Shown here one piece after another: positions 1 through 13,087 of a stretch of 64,000 nt of DNA; the first letter of the stretch is position 1; each line of letters opens with the position of its first letter. The translations under genes were made by a program, and so were the position numbers. This stretch comes from Eopsaltria australis (taxonomy: Eukaryota; Chordata; Aves; Passeriformes; Petroicidae): contig JAVTVJ010000520.1 of NCBI GenBank assembly GCA_034509425.1, positions 1,240,001 to 1,304,000 on the forward strand. Reading direction: 5' to 3'. The notes under the pieces are model-generated. The model worked only from the letters and a program-made list of their open reading frames with translations. It was not told the DNA's origin and searched no databases.

Positions 1-671
1 GGCTGCTGTTGGGGCACGGCTGGGCTGCGGTGAGAATTGCTGGGCTCAGCGTCGGGAGATGCCCTGGGTGCTCCCGAGGTGGGTGGGATGTCCCACGGGG
101 GCTGGGACACCCCAGGGGAAGGACATTAGAGGAGAGGTGAGGGATGTGCTGCATGCCACTCCCCAGGGCTCAGGTGTGCTGCGATCCTCCCTGGGTGCTC
201 CGAGGCTCCTGCTGGCTGCAGAGGCTTTTAATTACTGTCAGTGTCCGAGTCCTGCAGCAAAACTGCTCTTTCCTCTCCCCACAGACAGGCCAGGGGCAGG
301 TCAGGGCTTTGGGCCATTTTCAGGCACAGATTCGTGATCCAAAGGGAAGGGCAGGGATCCCAGGAGTACAACATGCACAGTGGAGCTGGTTTTTAACCAA
401 CAGGTAACGGGGCACAGGGGCAGCGACTCAATCCCTGCCCAGAGCTGGCGAAGGCATTTCTGGTAAGGAAATCCTCAGACTGAAAATCTCTTCCCTCCAC
501 GATTATGGCCACTGGAGCTGTGTTTGGACACACTCAGTCTGCACAAGGCCTTTCCTTCCTTAAGCAATCTGCCTTTAAAACATCTATGAAACCCCAGCAA
601 AAGCAATATCCTAATTGGCCAAGTCGAGTATTTTTTTCCTCCCCAAGTTCCTGGCAAAAAGAAGGCACTTG

Positions 672-695
672 AATAAAGTTGAAAAAAAAAAAAAA
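672..695 (+). repeat. AATAAA followed by a 14-A tract
   Basis: A polyadenylation-like hexamer at 672-677 is followed four bases later by an uninterrupted run of A (682-695). This could be a retroposed 3' end or a chance A-rich tract. The gap is too short for normal cleavage, which usually occurs 10-30 nt after the hexamer, and I see no parent gene upstream. Confidence 0.35.
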
Positions 696-719
696 CCCAA
701 CAAGACAGTGAGGTTGTGC

Positions 720-1110
720 TTTAAATTAGCATTAATTTACAAAGCCCAGACAGACCCGCTAAGCAAATTGTGCCCATTAATATATTAACAACAGATTTTC
801 CCTACTGCTCCTTTGGGTCCGGAGCCTGAACAGGGGCTGGTGATTAAGGCTTTTTTAATTCTAAGAGCCTCAATGACCGAGCGGGACCCGCCTGCACCCA
901 CGGCCGCCTGCGCTGGGAGGGTGTCAGGGTGACCTCAATAAAGTAGGTGACCACGGCACCTCTAATCCCCTCTTTTAATTGATTACTCTCACCCAGCCCC
1001 CGAGGCCATGAGAATGGGGGACCCACCCTCTATAGATTAGCACCCTTTAGTTTACAGATCAGCCACTTTTTCAGTCCTTTGCCCCGCAGCAATGCATGAA
1101 AATAACACTA
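720..1110. promoter_or_regulatory. Candidate conserved non-coding element
   Basis: A repeat-free block with several ATTA/TAAT cores (about 727-740, 775-787, 842-860, 963-990, 1035-1055 and 1110-1120) interspersed with CpG-containing stretches. This is the usual look of vertebrate developmental enhancers. No coding potential is seen. The call rests on composition only; no alignment was possible. Confidence 0.25.
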
Positions 1111-2454
1111 ATCTCATTAAGGACAGAAGGGAGCCCTTCAAAGTTTATTAATAATGGGAGCAGACAGGGAGAGAGTCAGGCTCTGGGTCAGATTTCAAAG
1201 TCGGGGAAGTGGCAGGAGCTTTCCAAGGGCCTGGTTTTGCCAGGGAGGAGGGTTTTTGCCATGTTTCCAGCTGGGTCTGGAGGTGCTGGTGGTGGCTCTG
1301 AGTAGCACTGGGGTTATTGAGCACCTGGGACCCCCAGATATGGCTGGGAAGGGATGGGCAGTGCCCACCACTGCTTTGGCTGCTTGGGAGCTGCTCCAAG
1401 CTCTGCTCCACTGCACTGCACTGTCTTCCCTGCAACCACCAGCTGAAGAATTTCTTAAATGATGGCAAGATCTCATCACCTTGAAAGAGACCTGGCAAGC
1501 AAGAGCTTAAGCTCTAAACACCAGAACAAAGAAGCTGACATTAAAAATAGTAATATTTTCAAGGCCAAAGCAGCATCCTAGCCCTGGTGTTGGTGTTTTT
1601 GGTGGAACTGAAGAGCAACACAGTCCCTGAGAGCTGCTGGCTGTGGGTTGTGACCCTGGAGTGGGGCACAGGCTGCCCCTTTCTGCTGTCTGGGGGGAGT
1701 GTGTCTCAAGGGGCCACTGGCATCTGGAGTTGGGCTTGTTGCACCTTCCTCCTCCTCACTGTGGGATGAGAAAAACCATCTTTCAGCTGTGAGGTCTGGG
1801 GCTCTGTAAATGCCATGAACAGGCTGTAAGAGCTTATGGGAGATCACCCAATCTCTCCCAAGCTGCCTGAATCCCTCAACGAAGTCCGTGACATTTTAAA
1901 GCACATTACACGTGCAGCGTCCCCATGCACTTTTAGACACTTTTAGTGTCCCCACCTGAGATGCACTGATTTACTCCCTGTCTTCAAACAGGGGACAATG
2001 GCACAAACACTCTGGCAGAAGTGGGACCTTGGTGCTGCCACGCCTGAACTCCACCTCTGTGATTTCCCAAGCATCCTGAGGGACTGGGGTGTTGGGACCC
2101 CTGAGTGCTCCTGTGGAACGCTGTAAATCCCAGGGGATTTGCAGAGCCCCAGGGAGGCACCTCACCTGTGAGAGGTTTGAACCCAGAGCAGGGATTCCCT
2201 CCCAATTCCCACCTGTGCGGGGATCCCACGGCTCGGGAGCTTGGGATGAAACTAAACTGGCATCCTTTTGTCACCTGGAAGTGAGGAGAGAAGCAGCTCA
2301 TGGACCACATGTCAGGAATTGCCCCAAATCCATGAGGCTAAACCCACCAACACCCCAACAGGGCTGGATTTTGGGATGGGTAACACCAAGGGTTTGAGGG
2401 GAGAGGATGAGCTGGATCAAGAGGAGGGAGGGTCCCAGGCTGTGATCCCTCCAG

Positions 2455-2845
2455 GCCTAACCTAATCACCATCGCTCTGCATTATTACCCTGCCTAACGT
2501 GGCATGCTTTTAAATAAAATATGCAAAGATTTCTCAAATTATTTCCCCGGGGCAAGTGCGTTTTCTATCTTCGCTCGTGCATGTTAATCTGAAAAATGCA
2601 AATTCCACACACACCCCCATCTGTTGGGGCTCGGCCATTTATTAACTTTTTTTTTTTTAAATGCAAAATGTTTCTTTCTTTTATATATATATATATATAT
2701 ATGAAAAAGCAATGAGTTTTGTTATCTCTGCCCCTATTTTATTTCATTTAGAGAAAACAGGTTTTAATGGGTAAAAAATAATAATGATAATAACAAAATG
2801 GCCCTGAGGTGCTGAGAATTACGACTCACTCAGCACCGGAGTTTT
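2455..2845. promoter_or_regulatory. Candidate conserved non-coding element with an inverted MAF-like half-site pair
   Basis: An AT-rich block carrying octamer-like ATGCAAA words, TAAT cores, a TA microsatellite in its middle, and at 2809-2816/2829-2836 a perfect 8-bp inverted repeat (GTGCTGAG ... CTCAGCAC, 12-nt spacer). TGCTGA is the MAF half-site. Compositional evidence only; conservation is untested. Confidence 0.25.
2682..2702. repeat. (TA)n microsatellite
   Basis: A 21-nt uninterrupted alternating T/A tract, preceded upstream by a 12-T run at 2647-2658. Confidence 0.9.
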
Positions 2846-5639
2846 AATCAGAGATTGGTGTTGGGCAGGATTACAGCTGCAAGAAGGCTGGGCCTATTTT
2901 AAGAAGAAATGCTGATGTTCAGGGGACAAGGTTTACTTATTTATTTATCCAGGATGACTTTGATATTCAGGCCTGAGCCAAGAGCACATCTCGAGAGACT
3001 GACAGCTTCCCTCTGGCTGCCTGGACTTTGGTGGCACTTCCCCAGGCTGCAGGGCTGTCCCTGTCCCCATCCCCTCCTGCCCAGGGGTGACAGTCCCAGA
3101 CTCCCCAGAGCAGCACTTGGGCAGTGCCCTCATCTCTGTCGTTAGGGCTCCTTGGCAAAATCATTAAAAATACCAAGAAAAAAGCAACCACGGACAAAAA
3201 AAAAAACAACGGGGGAAAGGAGGACCCCAGTGCCGTGTTTTCCCTGACAAGAACCCGATGTGACAGAGCTCGGCGTGCTGAGCATAATTGGCAGCTTCTG
3301 CCCAGGAGAGGCCCATGGACAAACTTGCTCCAGGACGTGAGGACGCCCCGTCCCCGAGCCCGCGGGTCCCCACGGCAGGGGGGGAACGGGGACCGCGGCT
3401 CCGGCACGGCCGCCGTGGGGAACATCAGCCTTCACCTGAGTAATGAGACAAAACCCAGGGAAAACACACATGAAAAGGAAGGCAAAGAGAAACTCTTAGG
3501 AAATAAGATCAAAGTCCTGCCTTCAAAAACGTTGTCCTGCAGCTACGAAGAAACCCAGATCGCCCTAATTGCGGCAGCCGCGCGCAGCGCTTGGCACGGC
3601 GCTGGAGTGGGGGTCGGGCTGGGGGGGACCCAGAGGTCCCAGCACCCAGCTGGGAGGGACAGGAACACAATGGGGATATGCTGGGCTTGCTGGTTTTATT
3701 TTTGGAGTACTCCTGTCCCTGCTCCCACAGGCCCATATAGCTCAGCAGTGATGTCTGAATGAGAACCGTGGTGTGGGTGCTCATGTGAGGGAGCAGAGGG
3801 AAGCTGCTGGCTTGGGACACGTCACATATTGCACTTAATGCAATTGTATGAAGTAAAACTGTATTAATATTTATTATATAAATACAGTGCTTTATTAATA
3901 TTGTTCCCACTAGACATTTGAAAGAGAAACATTGGGTAAACTGATGGCCAACTGCTTGGACACAGAGAGCTGGTTCATGCAGGGCAAAAGGTTACAGAAC
4001 AGGAGCTGCACTGGAGAAAAAATGTCTCTCTTTTGGAAAACTGCAAAGAAACTCCAGAACTCAGGTTCTCCCAGGCTCCCTGAGCAACTTCTAGAAGAAG
4101 AAACAGAGCAGAGGGAACTCCAGCCATGGAATGTTGGGGGTCAAGGGATGCCCAGGTGTGCCCAGTGCTCTGGACACAGGAGAGCCACTGTCCTGGCTGG
4201 CCCTTGCCAACCCCCCATTTATTGCCATGTTCAGGGCACAGAGAGGCTCTGCAGGCAGGCACTGCTGCCTTTCCTTGGGTCTGGGGCAGCTTTGCCTCCT
4301 CTCACCCCTTTTCAGCAGGTACTTTCTATCCTTCTCTCTGCCATGGTCCCACAGCACCCAGGTCCTACAGCACCCAGGCAGCCTCTGGTCCCCGAAGGGA
4401 CATGGGGGCTGAGACATTCTGGGTCAACCCAGCCTGACCCCAGTAATGGGTGCAGAGCACCCAGGTCCCCATCACGATGCAGGGAAGCAGCTGGCTGGCC
4501 CTTTAAAGCCTTTTTTCCCCCCCTCTCTTGTTAAAAGATGTCTGGGAGGGGAGCTGCCAATCTGAAAAATGATCCTTCCTTTTTTCCATTTTCTTCCTTC
4601 TCTCCTTCTAGCTCATGCTCATCTGTTCAGGTGAACCGCAGGCACATTCATTAAATCTCTGTCTTTGACACCTCAGCTGCTTTGGAGCCCTGGGCTGCTC
4701 TTTCTCTTTTCTTGCCATGTTTTTTTCCTGTTCCCCATCTCCGAGCCCGCCTGATCAGCACACTAAGGCAGCGAGAGCGAGCTGCAGAATCCTTAACGAA
4801 GCACAACTCTGCTGCTGAGGTGCTGAGTGGCCGGTTTTGGGGAGGGGGCTGGGGAGCTGTCCCTGCTCGTGGGGCACTGTGAGGTGCCACTGCTGGCACT
4901 GGGGTGGCACGGAGGGAGATGAGGATGGTGACAGCACAGCCTGCACCCAGCCAGCGCCCCAGGGCTGCGGCCGGCAGCCAAGGGCTTGGCTCACTCCACT
5001 GTCCTCAGTCCCACTAAATCCTGTTACTCCATGCAGGAACGCCTTCCCTGCTCCCCAGGCACCCCTGGGCTCCCCAAATCCTCCCAGGGCTCACCCTCAT
5101 GCACCCATTCCTTGCCTGTCCCGTAAGTCCCATCCTGACAGGGAGGCACCAAGGGCTCATCTTGCCACAGATTTGCTGCTTGGCCAAGAGGGACAGAGCC
5201 CATCTCCAGCAGCTGCCTCTGGATCAGCTTCTGATGCTGAGTGGGGCTGGAGGAAAGAGATAACTCACCCGGCTGCCGCCAGGAAGGATTTGGCCTGGGC
5301 TGTGCTGGCCCCTGGCCGGGTACCTGCTGACTGCTCCCAGCCCTGGAAGCCCCAGCACCGAGCAGTGAAGGTGGTGGGGGGTGAGATGCTCTCCATGGCC
5401 TTTGCCTGTGGGCTCAGGACAAAGGGGCAGGAGCAGGAAAGATCCCTTTGGTAGAGGCAGAGCCCTGGCAATGAGGAGGAGAGTAGAAGGACTGGGGCTA
5501 GACCCAGGAAAGCGTGTGTCCGAATCCCAGCTCTCCCTGGGATGCAGGGCTTGCACCCAGGGCAGGGAAGTGTGTCCTGGTGTGGAGAACCGGGCTGAGC
5601 AGCGAGTGGTTCCAGGAGGCTCAGCAGGACTGGGGCTGT

Positions 5640-5835
5640 AAAGCTGCGAATTCCTGCAGAGTTTTGTTAGCGGGATCGGCGCGCAGCCTGGTGCCCTGCT
5701 CCGAATTAATTATCCGCTGACACGATTTCGCTTCTTTCCCTTTGTGTTATTTTAATTAACAGAGATCTCCTCCAAGCAAGCCAGCTGTCATGTAAATTGT
5801 AAAACTGTCAGCATGTACAGGAACTTAACAGGGAC
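5640..5835. promoter_or_regulatory. Candidate conserved non-coding element
   Basis: A repeat-free segment where CpG-containing sequence (about 5668-5735) is followed by AATTAATTA-type homeodomain cores (5704-5712, 5750-5760). No open frame of note. Based on composition alone. Confidence 0.22.
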
Positions 5836-7489
5836 TGGAAGAAAGCCTTGCACAAAGGGATGTGCTACTTTCCCTTTCTGGTTTTCCTTCTCTTTTTTTA
5901 AAAAATCTGGCACATTTGTAAAGTTAAAAAAAAAAAGTGTGAAGACTAGGGTGGGGCAACAGATGGAGAAATCCCAGCTTTTACTTTAGATCCATTTCTT
6001 GAGGCAGAGGTGCAGGACAGAGGTTTTCTTAAGTACTTTGGATCAGGATTGTTTCCTTGCACATCCCTGTAGCCTGGGCATTCCTCCCAGTTCCCTTCCC
6101 CTCCATCCACACAAGCTGCAGGTGGGATGAAACCCACCATAGGAAGGACTCAGCATTAAGTTGGGCAAAAGGAGACATCGGTGGCTTTGATATAATTAAT
6201 CTGCTCTGTGTCCACTGCGGATTTCACCCGTGTTCATCCCGAGCCTGATGAATCCCTGTGTGCCGACAGCCAGCTGCAGGGCTGGCTCCAGCTCTACTCC
6301 TGCATCATCTAGGCTTGAGACTTTCAACTACGAGCCGAAATCAGCCAGTTCTTCCCGAGATCAGGCTCTGCAAACAAGCAAAACCGTGTTAATGGGCCCC
6401 ATATGTCTTTGGTTAAAAGCCGCTGCAGCAGCAAGAGCAGCAGATGCAGAAGGGAGCGCGCGGAGCCGGAGGTGCGGCGGGAGTTCATGCGAGGATACTC
6501 CGTGGACATCCCATCTCCCCCGAACGCCAGCACAAGCCTGTGGTAACCCTGCAGCGATCGATTAATAAATGTTTAGGCAAGTCAATGAAGGTTAGCAAGG
6601 CTCCAGCTCAACGGGAAGCGCAGGGACGACGGGGGGGAAGTGGAGATGCTCCGGAACAGTGGGTGGCAGCAGGACACCAAGGGGGAGATGTGCCTGGGCA
6701 GCTGGGGGTTTCTGCACTTGGTGGGACCTCGCAAGGCTGTGCGGCAGAAGGGATGCTCACCAAACCTGCTCCCTGCAGAGGCACCCCCATTTTTACAGGA
6801 AATTCTATGTTTTTCTCCCTGCCTAACTTTGGGAGAATATCAACAGCCTGGGAAGGGCCTGGATTTTCTGCAGTGTGGTTTTCAGTGCATGTCTCACCCT
6901 TACAATCTACAGATCTGAGCTACGTCTGGATGAGGAGTGATCTACTTAATTCCATTTCTTCCCTTCCTCGTCACGAATTGTTTTTGTTGCCCTTTAAGAG
7001 CAAACCAAAAATACTCCAAACCACATTCTGGTAAAGAAGGATGGATTTTCTTTCCCAGCAGCAGCCAGGGATAAAAGCCTGGAGACAGCTGAGCAAGCTG
7101 CAGCATCACAGCCCAAATGCTGAGCTTATCCGAGGAGCACAGCCGGGCTGCGAGGGCTCCAGCCTGAAGCCCAGGGTTCCACAATGAGGCCAGGGGCTGG
7201 GATCTGCCGATCACATATGGAGGTTCCCTCCCAGCCCCATTTGCATGCCAGCCATGCTGCTTGTCCACTGAAACAAATGACCTTGAGCAGCGCTGCGGGT
7301 CAATAAAATAATTTGCTAACTGATCCATCTTCTGTGGCAAACAGATGAATCAACCCCGGCTCCCTGGGCTGTTTTATGTACGGATGGGAGAGCCGTGAAG
7401 TTAAAATAACGTGTGCGGCCACATCCATCTCTGTGCAATGAAAGGATGGCTCTGAGTGGATGAAGTTGTGCATTTCTAGATGGGGAAAA

Positions 7490-7543
7490 ACCATCTCTGC
7501 ATCTCCTGACACTTAAACCATCTCTGCATCTCTTGACACTTGA
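7490..7543. repeat. 27-bp tandem duplication
   Basis: Two adjacent 27-nt copies, 7490-7516 and 7517-7543, differing at two positions (a C/T and a final A/G context change). A small, recent direct duplication in non-coding DNA. Confidence 0.85.
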
Positions 7544-8963
7544 CTTGGTGAGGTGGGTGCCCAGGCCACACTCTCCCTTGGTGGATCATTGTGTCCCCTT
7601 GTTCCTACTTTCCATCCATCCCCTCCAGCAGCTCCTCTGCCCTGATATGTTCCTGATGGTCCCTCCTGGGTTTCAGTTCCTACACAATCCTTGGCCATTC
7701 TGTCCTTGCCATCACCTCATTTCTCCACAAAGAATGGACCAAAGACTCCAGTTCCAGCCACAGAGGTGACTCACAGCCAGGAGTGGAGTACAATGGGAGG
7801 TACACTCACCTTTTACTGGTCTCCAGCACAGCAAAGCCCTAAAAGCAATTAAGAAATGGCCACTTCCATCCTGGCAACACAACCTCCATCAGCATTGGCA
7901 GGGGGTGGGCAGGAACTGGAGCCACCAGGGCTGGTGCAGGCGGCTGGGCTGCATCTGTCGGAGAGAGCGCGGCAAACTGGGGCACTCGGAGGGAGCAGAA
8001 AGGCCCCGAGGCAGCCTGTGCTCACTGAGCCCCTAATCACAGCGAGGTGATTAATGCCCTTCTGCTCCCGTGCGCTGCTGCTCTGCTCCGTGCTCCCCTC
8101 GCTCGGCCCTGCTGCCTCGGCAGGTCCCACACCGGCGGGCAGCAGGCACTCGGCTTTGCAGGGATGGTGCTCAGTGCTCCTGCTGCTGAAAGCAGGGATG
8201 GAGCTGGCAGTGGTGGGAAAGGGCAGGGCACAGCAAGGCCAAGGGTTCATCTTTGGCCATGGAATAGTCTGTGAATTAATGTCTGCTCTCTGAAGAGGGG
8301 TTTTTATCACCTTTCCTCCCAGAGTTTCCCAGCACTGTGTCTGTCAAGGGCCAGAATATTTCAGGAATCCCAGGGCTGAGACTCAGACCTGGCTCCTGCC
8401 TCATGCAGCCTCAGACAGGCTGGAACTGCCCCATATCCACCTCTTTGTAGATCAATCTGATGAATGCTTTGCTGTTGGTTTTAGGCTGGTGCAATGAAAG
8501 CAGGGTCTGGTAGCAGGAGACAGCCCAGATTTAAGCTCAGGCCCTCTCCAGGGAGTGCCATCCCAGGTTTCAGTGATGAGGCAGAGATTGCTGGGGTTAA
8601 AAATTCCCGGTGCCCTGCTGCTCCAGATGCTTATTTTCCAAATCCTTTATCAAAATTGCTGATACAAACACAATTTTGTAGGAGGTTCCTGCAGTCCTTG
8701 CAAGCAGGAGGAGGATACTGGTGAGTTCCTCATGCCAGACACAAGCCTGGTGCCCAAACTCCTCCTCTGACATCTGGAGCACAGAGCTGGGAGCAGAAAG
8801 GGGGAGTCCTGGAGCCCAGCACTTGCTGATCTCAACACTGCATTCTGCTGCAGGATGGACACCTTCCTGGGGGATGCAGGTGGAACGTGTCCCTGTCTGC
8901 TCTCCCATGGTGGAGTGGGTTACCTGGTCACGCTCCTCTGGCTTCTCCCCACAGGTTAACAGG

Positions 8964-9063
8964 GTTAGGCACAGCTCAGCCAGGTTAGGTACAGCTCAGT
9001 CAGTTTAGGCACAGCTCAGTCAGTTTAGGCACAGTTCAGCCAGGTTAGGCACAGCTCAGCAGC
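8964..9063. repeat. 20-bp tandem repeat, five copies
   Basis: Five head-to-tail 20-nt units (starting 8964, 8984, 9004, 9024, 9044) of the form GTTAGGCACAGCTCAGCCAG. Variation is limited mainly to G/T at unit position 1, C/T at position 7 and C/T near the end; the last unit is truncated in its final bases. The low divergence suggests recent expansion, so copy number is likely polymorphic. Confidence 0.92.
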
Positions 9064-9804
9064 AGCAAATGTCAGCGAGCAGGAACAAGCAGCCGTGCTC
9101 ATTCCCAGGAGGAGAGAGGTCACGGTTTGCCTGTCCCAGAGGTTAACAAACCCTGCACAGCCACCCTGAGGGCACAGGAGCTGCTTTAGCTGGACACCAG
9201 AGATAAAAGAGCTGCTCAGAGGACTCAGAAAAATGGGGTCCCTTCCACAGGGCCACAGGAAACACCTCGTGCCCCAGCAGCGTCACACTGTGCTCCTCTT
9301 CCTTGGCCACGTCCTGGGCAAAGCTCGCTCCGTGCAGGGATTGCTGCAGGGCACTTCCTGCGAGCCATTAAAGCACGTTGGGTAATTAATACCTTCCATG
9401 CATGAGGAAAAATGAAAGGCAGGTGGGAGGAGGAGGGGAGCAGGGAGGAGGCAGCTCCATTTTGAAGGCTGTTGGGGTGGTTTTCCCTTGGCGTGTTGTT
9501 ACAATTTGGAGGCTCCTGCACGCTGCAGCGTTCACACCTCTCAGACATTATTCACAGCCTGATTCCAGCCAGCACCACGATGCTGTCAGGCTGTGCAGGA
9601 TCCATGCTGCCTGCTGGAGCAGCTCTCCTCCTCCTCATCCCTTGGGACCACTGCAGGGTGAGCCGAGGCTGCCCCACTCTCCAGGCTCAGCACCCAAACC
9701 CTCTCCATAGCTGACAGTTACAAGAAAGGCCCCTCTGTGCTAAAGAAAGCTCCATTTCAGCACCTTAAATACAGTTTCTTAACAAACAAAATGTTTATTT
9801 TCTG

Positions 9805-9828
9805 AATAATAATAATAATAATAATAAA
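9805..9828. repeat. (AAT)n microsatellite
   Basis: About eight uninterrupted AAT triplets. Confidence 0.9.
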
Positions 9829-9829
9829 A

Positions 9830-10060
9830 GAATTCCAGCCTCGGGGCAGGCAGTGGGATGGCTGCAAGCTCATTGGAGCGTGTGTCCATTACCGTCCGCG
9901 CTCCAGACCACGGCGCTTTATTCCGGGACAGTGACTGACAGACCCTGATCGATGCTGATTTGGGTCTTAAATAAACACACTGGCCCTGGTTTGCTGGGAA
10001 GAGCGAGGTGTCGGCATCTGGCTGACAGGCAGACAGAGGCAAACTTTGCCAAACAGGCAT
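9830..10060. promoter_or_regulatory. Candidate conserved non-coding element
   Basis: A CpG-containing, repeat-free block that immediately follows the AAT microsatellite. It includes a GATCGATGCTGATT-type motif near 9947-9960. No coding signature. Compositional guess only. Confidence 0.18.
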
Positions 10061-10849
10061 TTCTTAGCAATATTACCCTATTTTGCAATTTATTTCCCTT
10101 CTTTCAGCACTATGCTGTGAGACCGGGCAGAAGCTGGGATAGGGCAGTCAGGAAGGTTTCAGAATAGAGTTATTTCGCATTTTACTCCTTTAACTTATGT
10201 TTTCTGTAGTCAGAAAAATAGAGTTCAAATATTCAAACAGAATTGTGCTGCTAAGAGCCACCAGATCTCGCTGGTGCCTGATCAGACCATCAAGCAGGGA
10301 AAGGTGCTTCACTGCCGACAGCTGCTGTCAAGAGAAAAGCCCTTTGATAATTTGCTGAGCTGTGGCAATTCACAAACCTGCAAGAGCTGTAGAGCTCCAA
10401 GGAACCCTGAGATTCTTGGAAATGTTTTTCACCAGCATCATGTAGATCTTAAAATTATGGGAAATGGCACTTGAGAGTTGAGTGACTCAGGCTGCTACAG
10501 TTTGGAAAATATCACGCAGGTCATTTTTTTCACCCCTTGAGCACGATTTTGTCAAATCCAACACATCCCCAATGCCCATTTCTCCTTTACTGCCATGTCA
10601 GGCATCAATATTGAAACAGCAGCAGATAAAGTTTGCTGCTGCAACACCCCAAACATTTCTGTGCACCCACGTTCTGGTGGCTCCCTGTGGGGTGATTCTG
10701 TTATCTCCTCATCTCTGACCCTGTGTGCCAGCAGATTCCAGCCTGGGCAGAAATGAAGGTCACAAGTTACTGAGCCAATCTGGGAAAGAAATTCCAGGAG
10801 AGCAGATCAGGATTGTTTTAATTAAAGGAAAGAGGCAGGGGAAGGGGGG

Positions 10850-11095
10850 CAGAGCAACACTCGAGCAATCAAACAACATTTTCCCCTCGCGAAGATGAAC
10901 GGTTTGAGGTAGGATTAAGACGGCTGAAATTGTCTTTTTAAAGGAATGTAAAAATGTGGATGTTGGATGATTGACAAATAAAGGGCACTTTCCTTTAATT
11001 TAAATATGCTCCTAGTTTGTGCAGAATATGTTAATTTATACATTGCCTAAATAGCCAGTAGCTATTGTCTGTAAAACCACATCAGATCAGGGCAG
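10850..11095. promoter_or_regulatory. Candidate conserved non-coding element
   Basis: An AT-rich, repeat-free block with TTTAATTTAAAT and TTAATTTATA cores, a GATTGACA-type (MEIS/PBX-like) word near 10969 and a short CpG cluster at about 10887-10900. No open frame. The call is by appearance and untested. Confidence 0.22.
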
Positions 11096-13087
11096 CAGGG
11101 CAGTTAATGTACTGGCTGGATGTTATGGCTGGTCAGTGAAGCGATCCGAGCTTCCTTCCACTGGCTCCCAACCCCTAAATGGAATAGCTGAGCTGTAAAA
11201 AACTGCCAGGGGCATAAACTGAAGTTCATTCTGTCAGCCTTCAATAGGACAAGGCTCTCCTTCCCACAAGGACCCGTCCTTACCCTCAGCCCCAGCCTGG
11301 CTCCTGCTCCTCTGTGACCCCAGAGCTGCTCCCCTTCTACTGGAGAGCCCTCCAAGCCCCTGTGCTCTCCACAGGGATTATTTCTTGGGGAATGTACAGC
11401 TCACCCCAGGAGCTGTTCACAGCTTTACAGCACCTTCCCCTGACCCTGTGCTCCCCCATGCCTCAGTTTCCCTGGCTGCAGCCTCTCCTGGACCCTCCAG
11501 CCCAGCTCTCCCGGGGCTTTGGTCACATCTCCTCTCCCCCAAGGTCCCACAGCAGCTCTTAGCCCCTCAAAAAATCCTGCTCTGCTCCTGCCATGCCATG
11601 TCCTGCCCTGGGATTCCCTGGGATTCTCAGCTGGGCCTCCTGAGCAGCCTTGGGGGCCCAGCTGGATTTTTAACCCTGACATTTGGCAGCCTCTGCTCCA
11701 AACAGGTCCTGAGTATGATCCATCCATGCCTGACCTGCCTCCTCTGCCTTCATGTGTAGCCATGACTTGGGCTGGTCTCTGGAGCTATTTTTAATGCAGA
11801 GAGGCTTCTAATTAACAGGATTCTGAAGTTAATTAAGACAATCTCGTTTAGATCTCTCCATGAGTGCTCACAAGGGCAATGCTGCTTCCCTGGGCTCCTT
11901 GGGAGCCTCTGTTCACCTCACAAATCACACTCCAGGGGTTGTTGTGTCTCTGGGAAAGGGTCTGGGATGTCACCTTGATGGCTGCCAGGTCCTGGAACAC
12001 GTTTTTCCAAAAGACCAAATGACCAACATGGAATTCCAGATTCCACAGACTCTGGGGCCATGCTCCAGCCTTCCTGGGTCCTCCAGTCCCTTCTTGGACA
12101 AAGCTGCTGTCGCCATAGGTGACTCCCAAGGAGAAACTCTTGCCTCCCATGTCAGCCCCAAGCCAGCAACATTATGGACCCATCTTGATTGAGAAAAGTT
12201 CATCCTCTGCATTCCCAATGCCTTCCCAAAGATCAGTCTGGATTAAGTTTAGAGTGATATGATAAGTAGTAATAATACTGCTGCCTTGCCCCTAATTATT
12301 TTCAATATAATTACGTACCCTCAAGAAACCTTTTAAATAGCACACTCTCCTCAGCACTCCGGTCCAAGGGATTCATTTGTCTCAGGAAAGAAATATTCTT
12401 GGGGCTGTATCCTTCATTAGTCTTTCCTGGAGAGACTCCTGCTGAAGTCAGTGGGGTATTTGTGTCCCACTGGAGGATGTGGGGCTGTGCCTGCCTGGGC
12501 AGTGCCCACCACAGGAAGATTTTACAAGCCACTCGGAATTTGGTTTCTTGGTAGCCTAAAGCATTTGGAAGGGGGAAAAAAAAGCCTAGAAGTCTGCTGG
12601 AAAGTATCAGTGAAAGACTCTGAGTTTCACTGTCTTTTATTAGCTTCTTACAATTCCTTCTCTTGTGTTTTAATGCCATATAAGTGCTGCAGCTCCAATG
12701 AGCAAAGGAAAAAGAGGGAAGACACTCAGAGTCTGGGATCATACTGTGTGAGCAGGTGCAAATCAAAACTGCATATCCTTCACATCCTTGTGGTGCCCTG
12801 ACTCACCTGGAGATCAAAACTGGGATGGAGCAGCAAGGCCAGTGAGTTTGGAAGAGAGGAATTCAAAGCATACACTGAATTATTTATACTATATATTTTC
12901 AGGTGGCCCACTGTTTTCTGAGCAAATTGACTTTTCATTCCAAGTGTGCTCAGGTGAGATCTTGTCTGTGGCACCCACATGGAATTTCCCATAAAAAAGA
13001 TGCCTTTGACTGGATTCTCCACTGTCCCAGTTTCCTGCTGCCTTCCTGTTCCACAGCTGGCAGTGCATCCATGGTCTGGGATCCCCG

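Noticed and set aside
672..695. Retrocopy 3' end
   Set aside because: The hexamer is only four bases before the A run and there is no recognisable upstream parent sequence.
3124..3762. Open frame of 212 codons (+) in the left flank
   Set aside because: The composition is low-complexity Lys/Asn from A-rich sequence and there is no family match; no exon signals.
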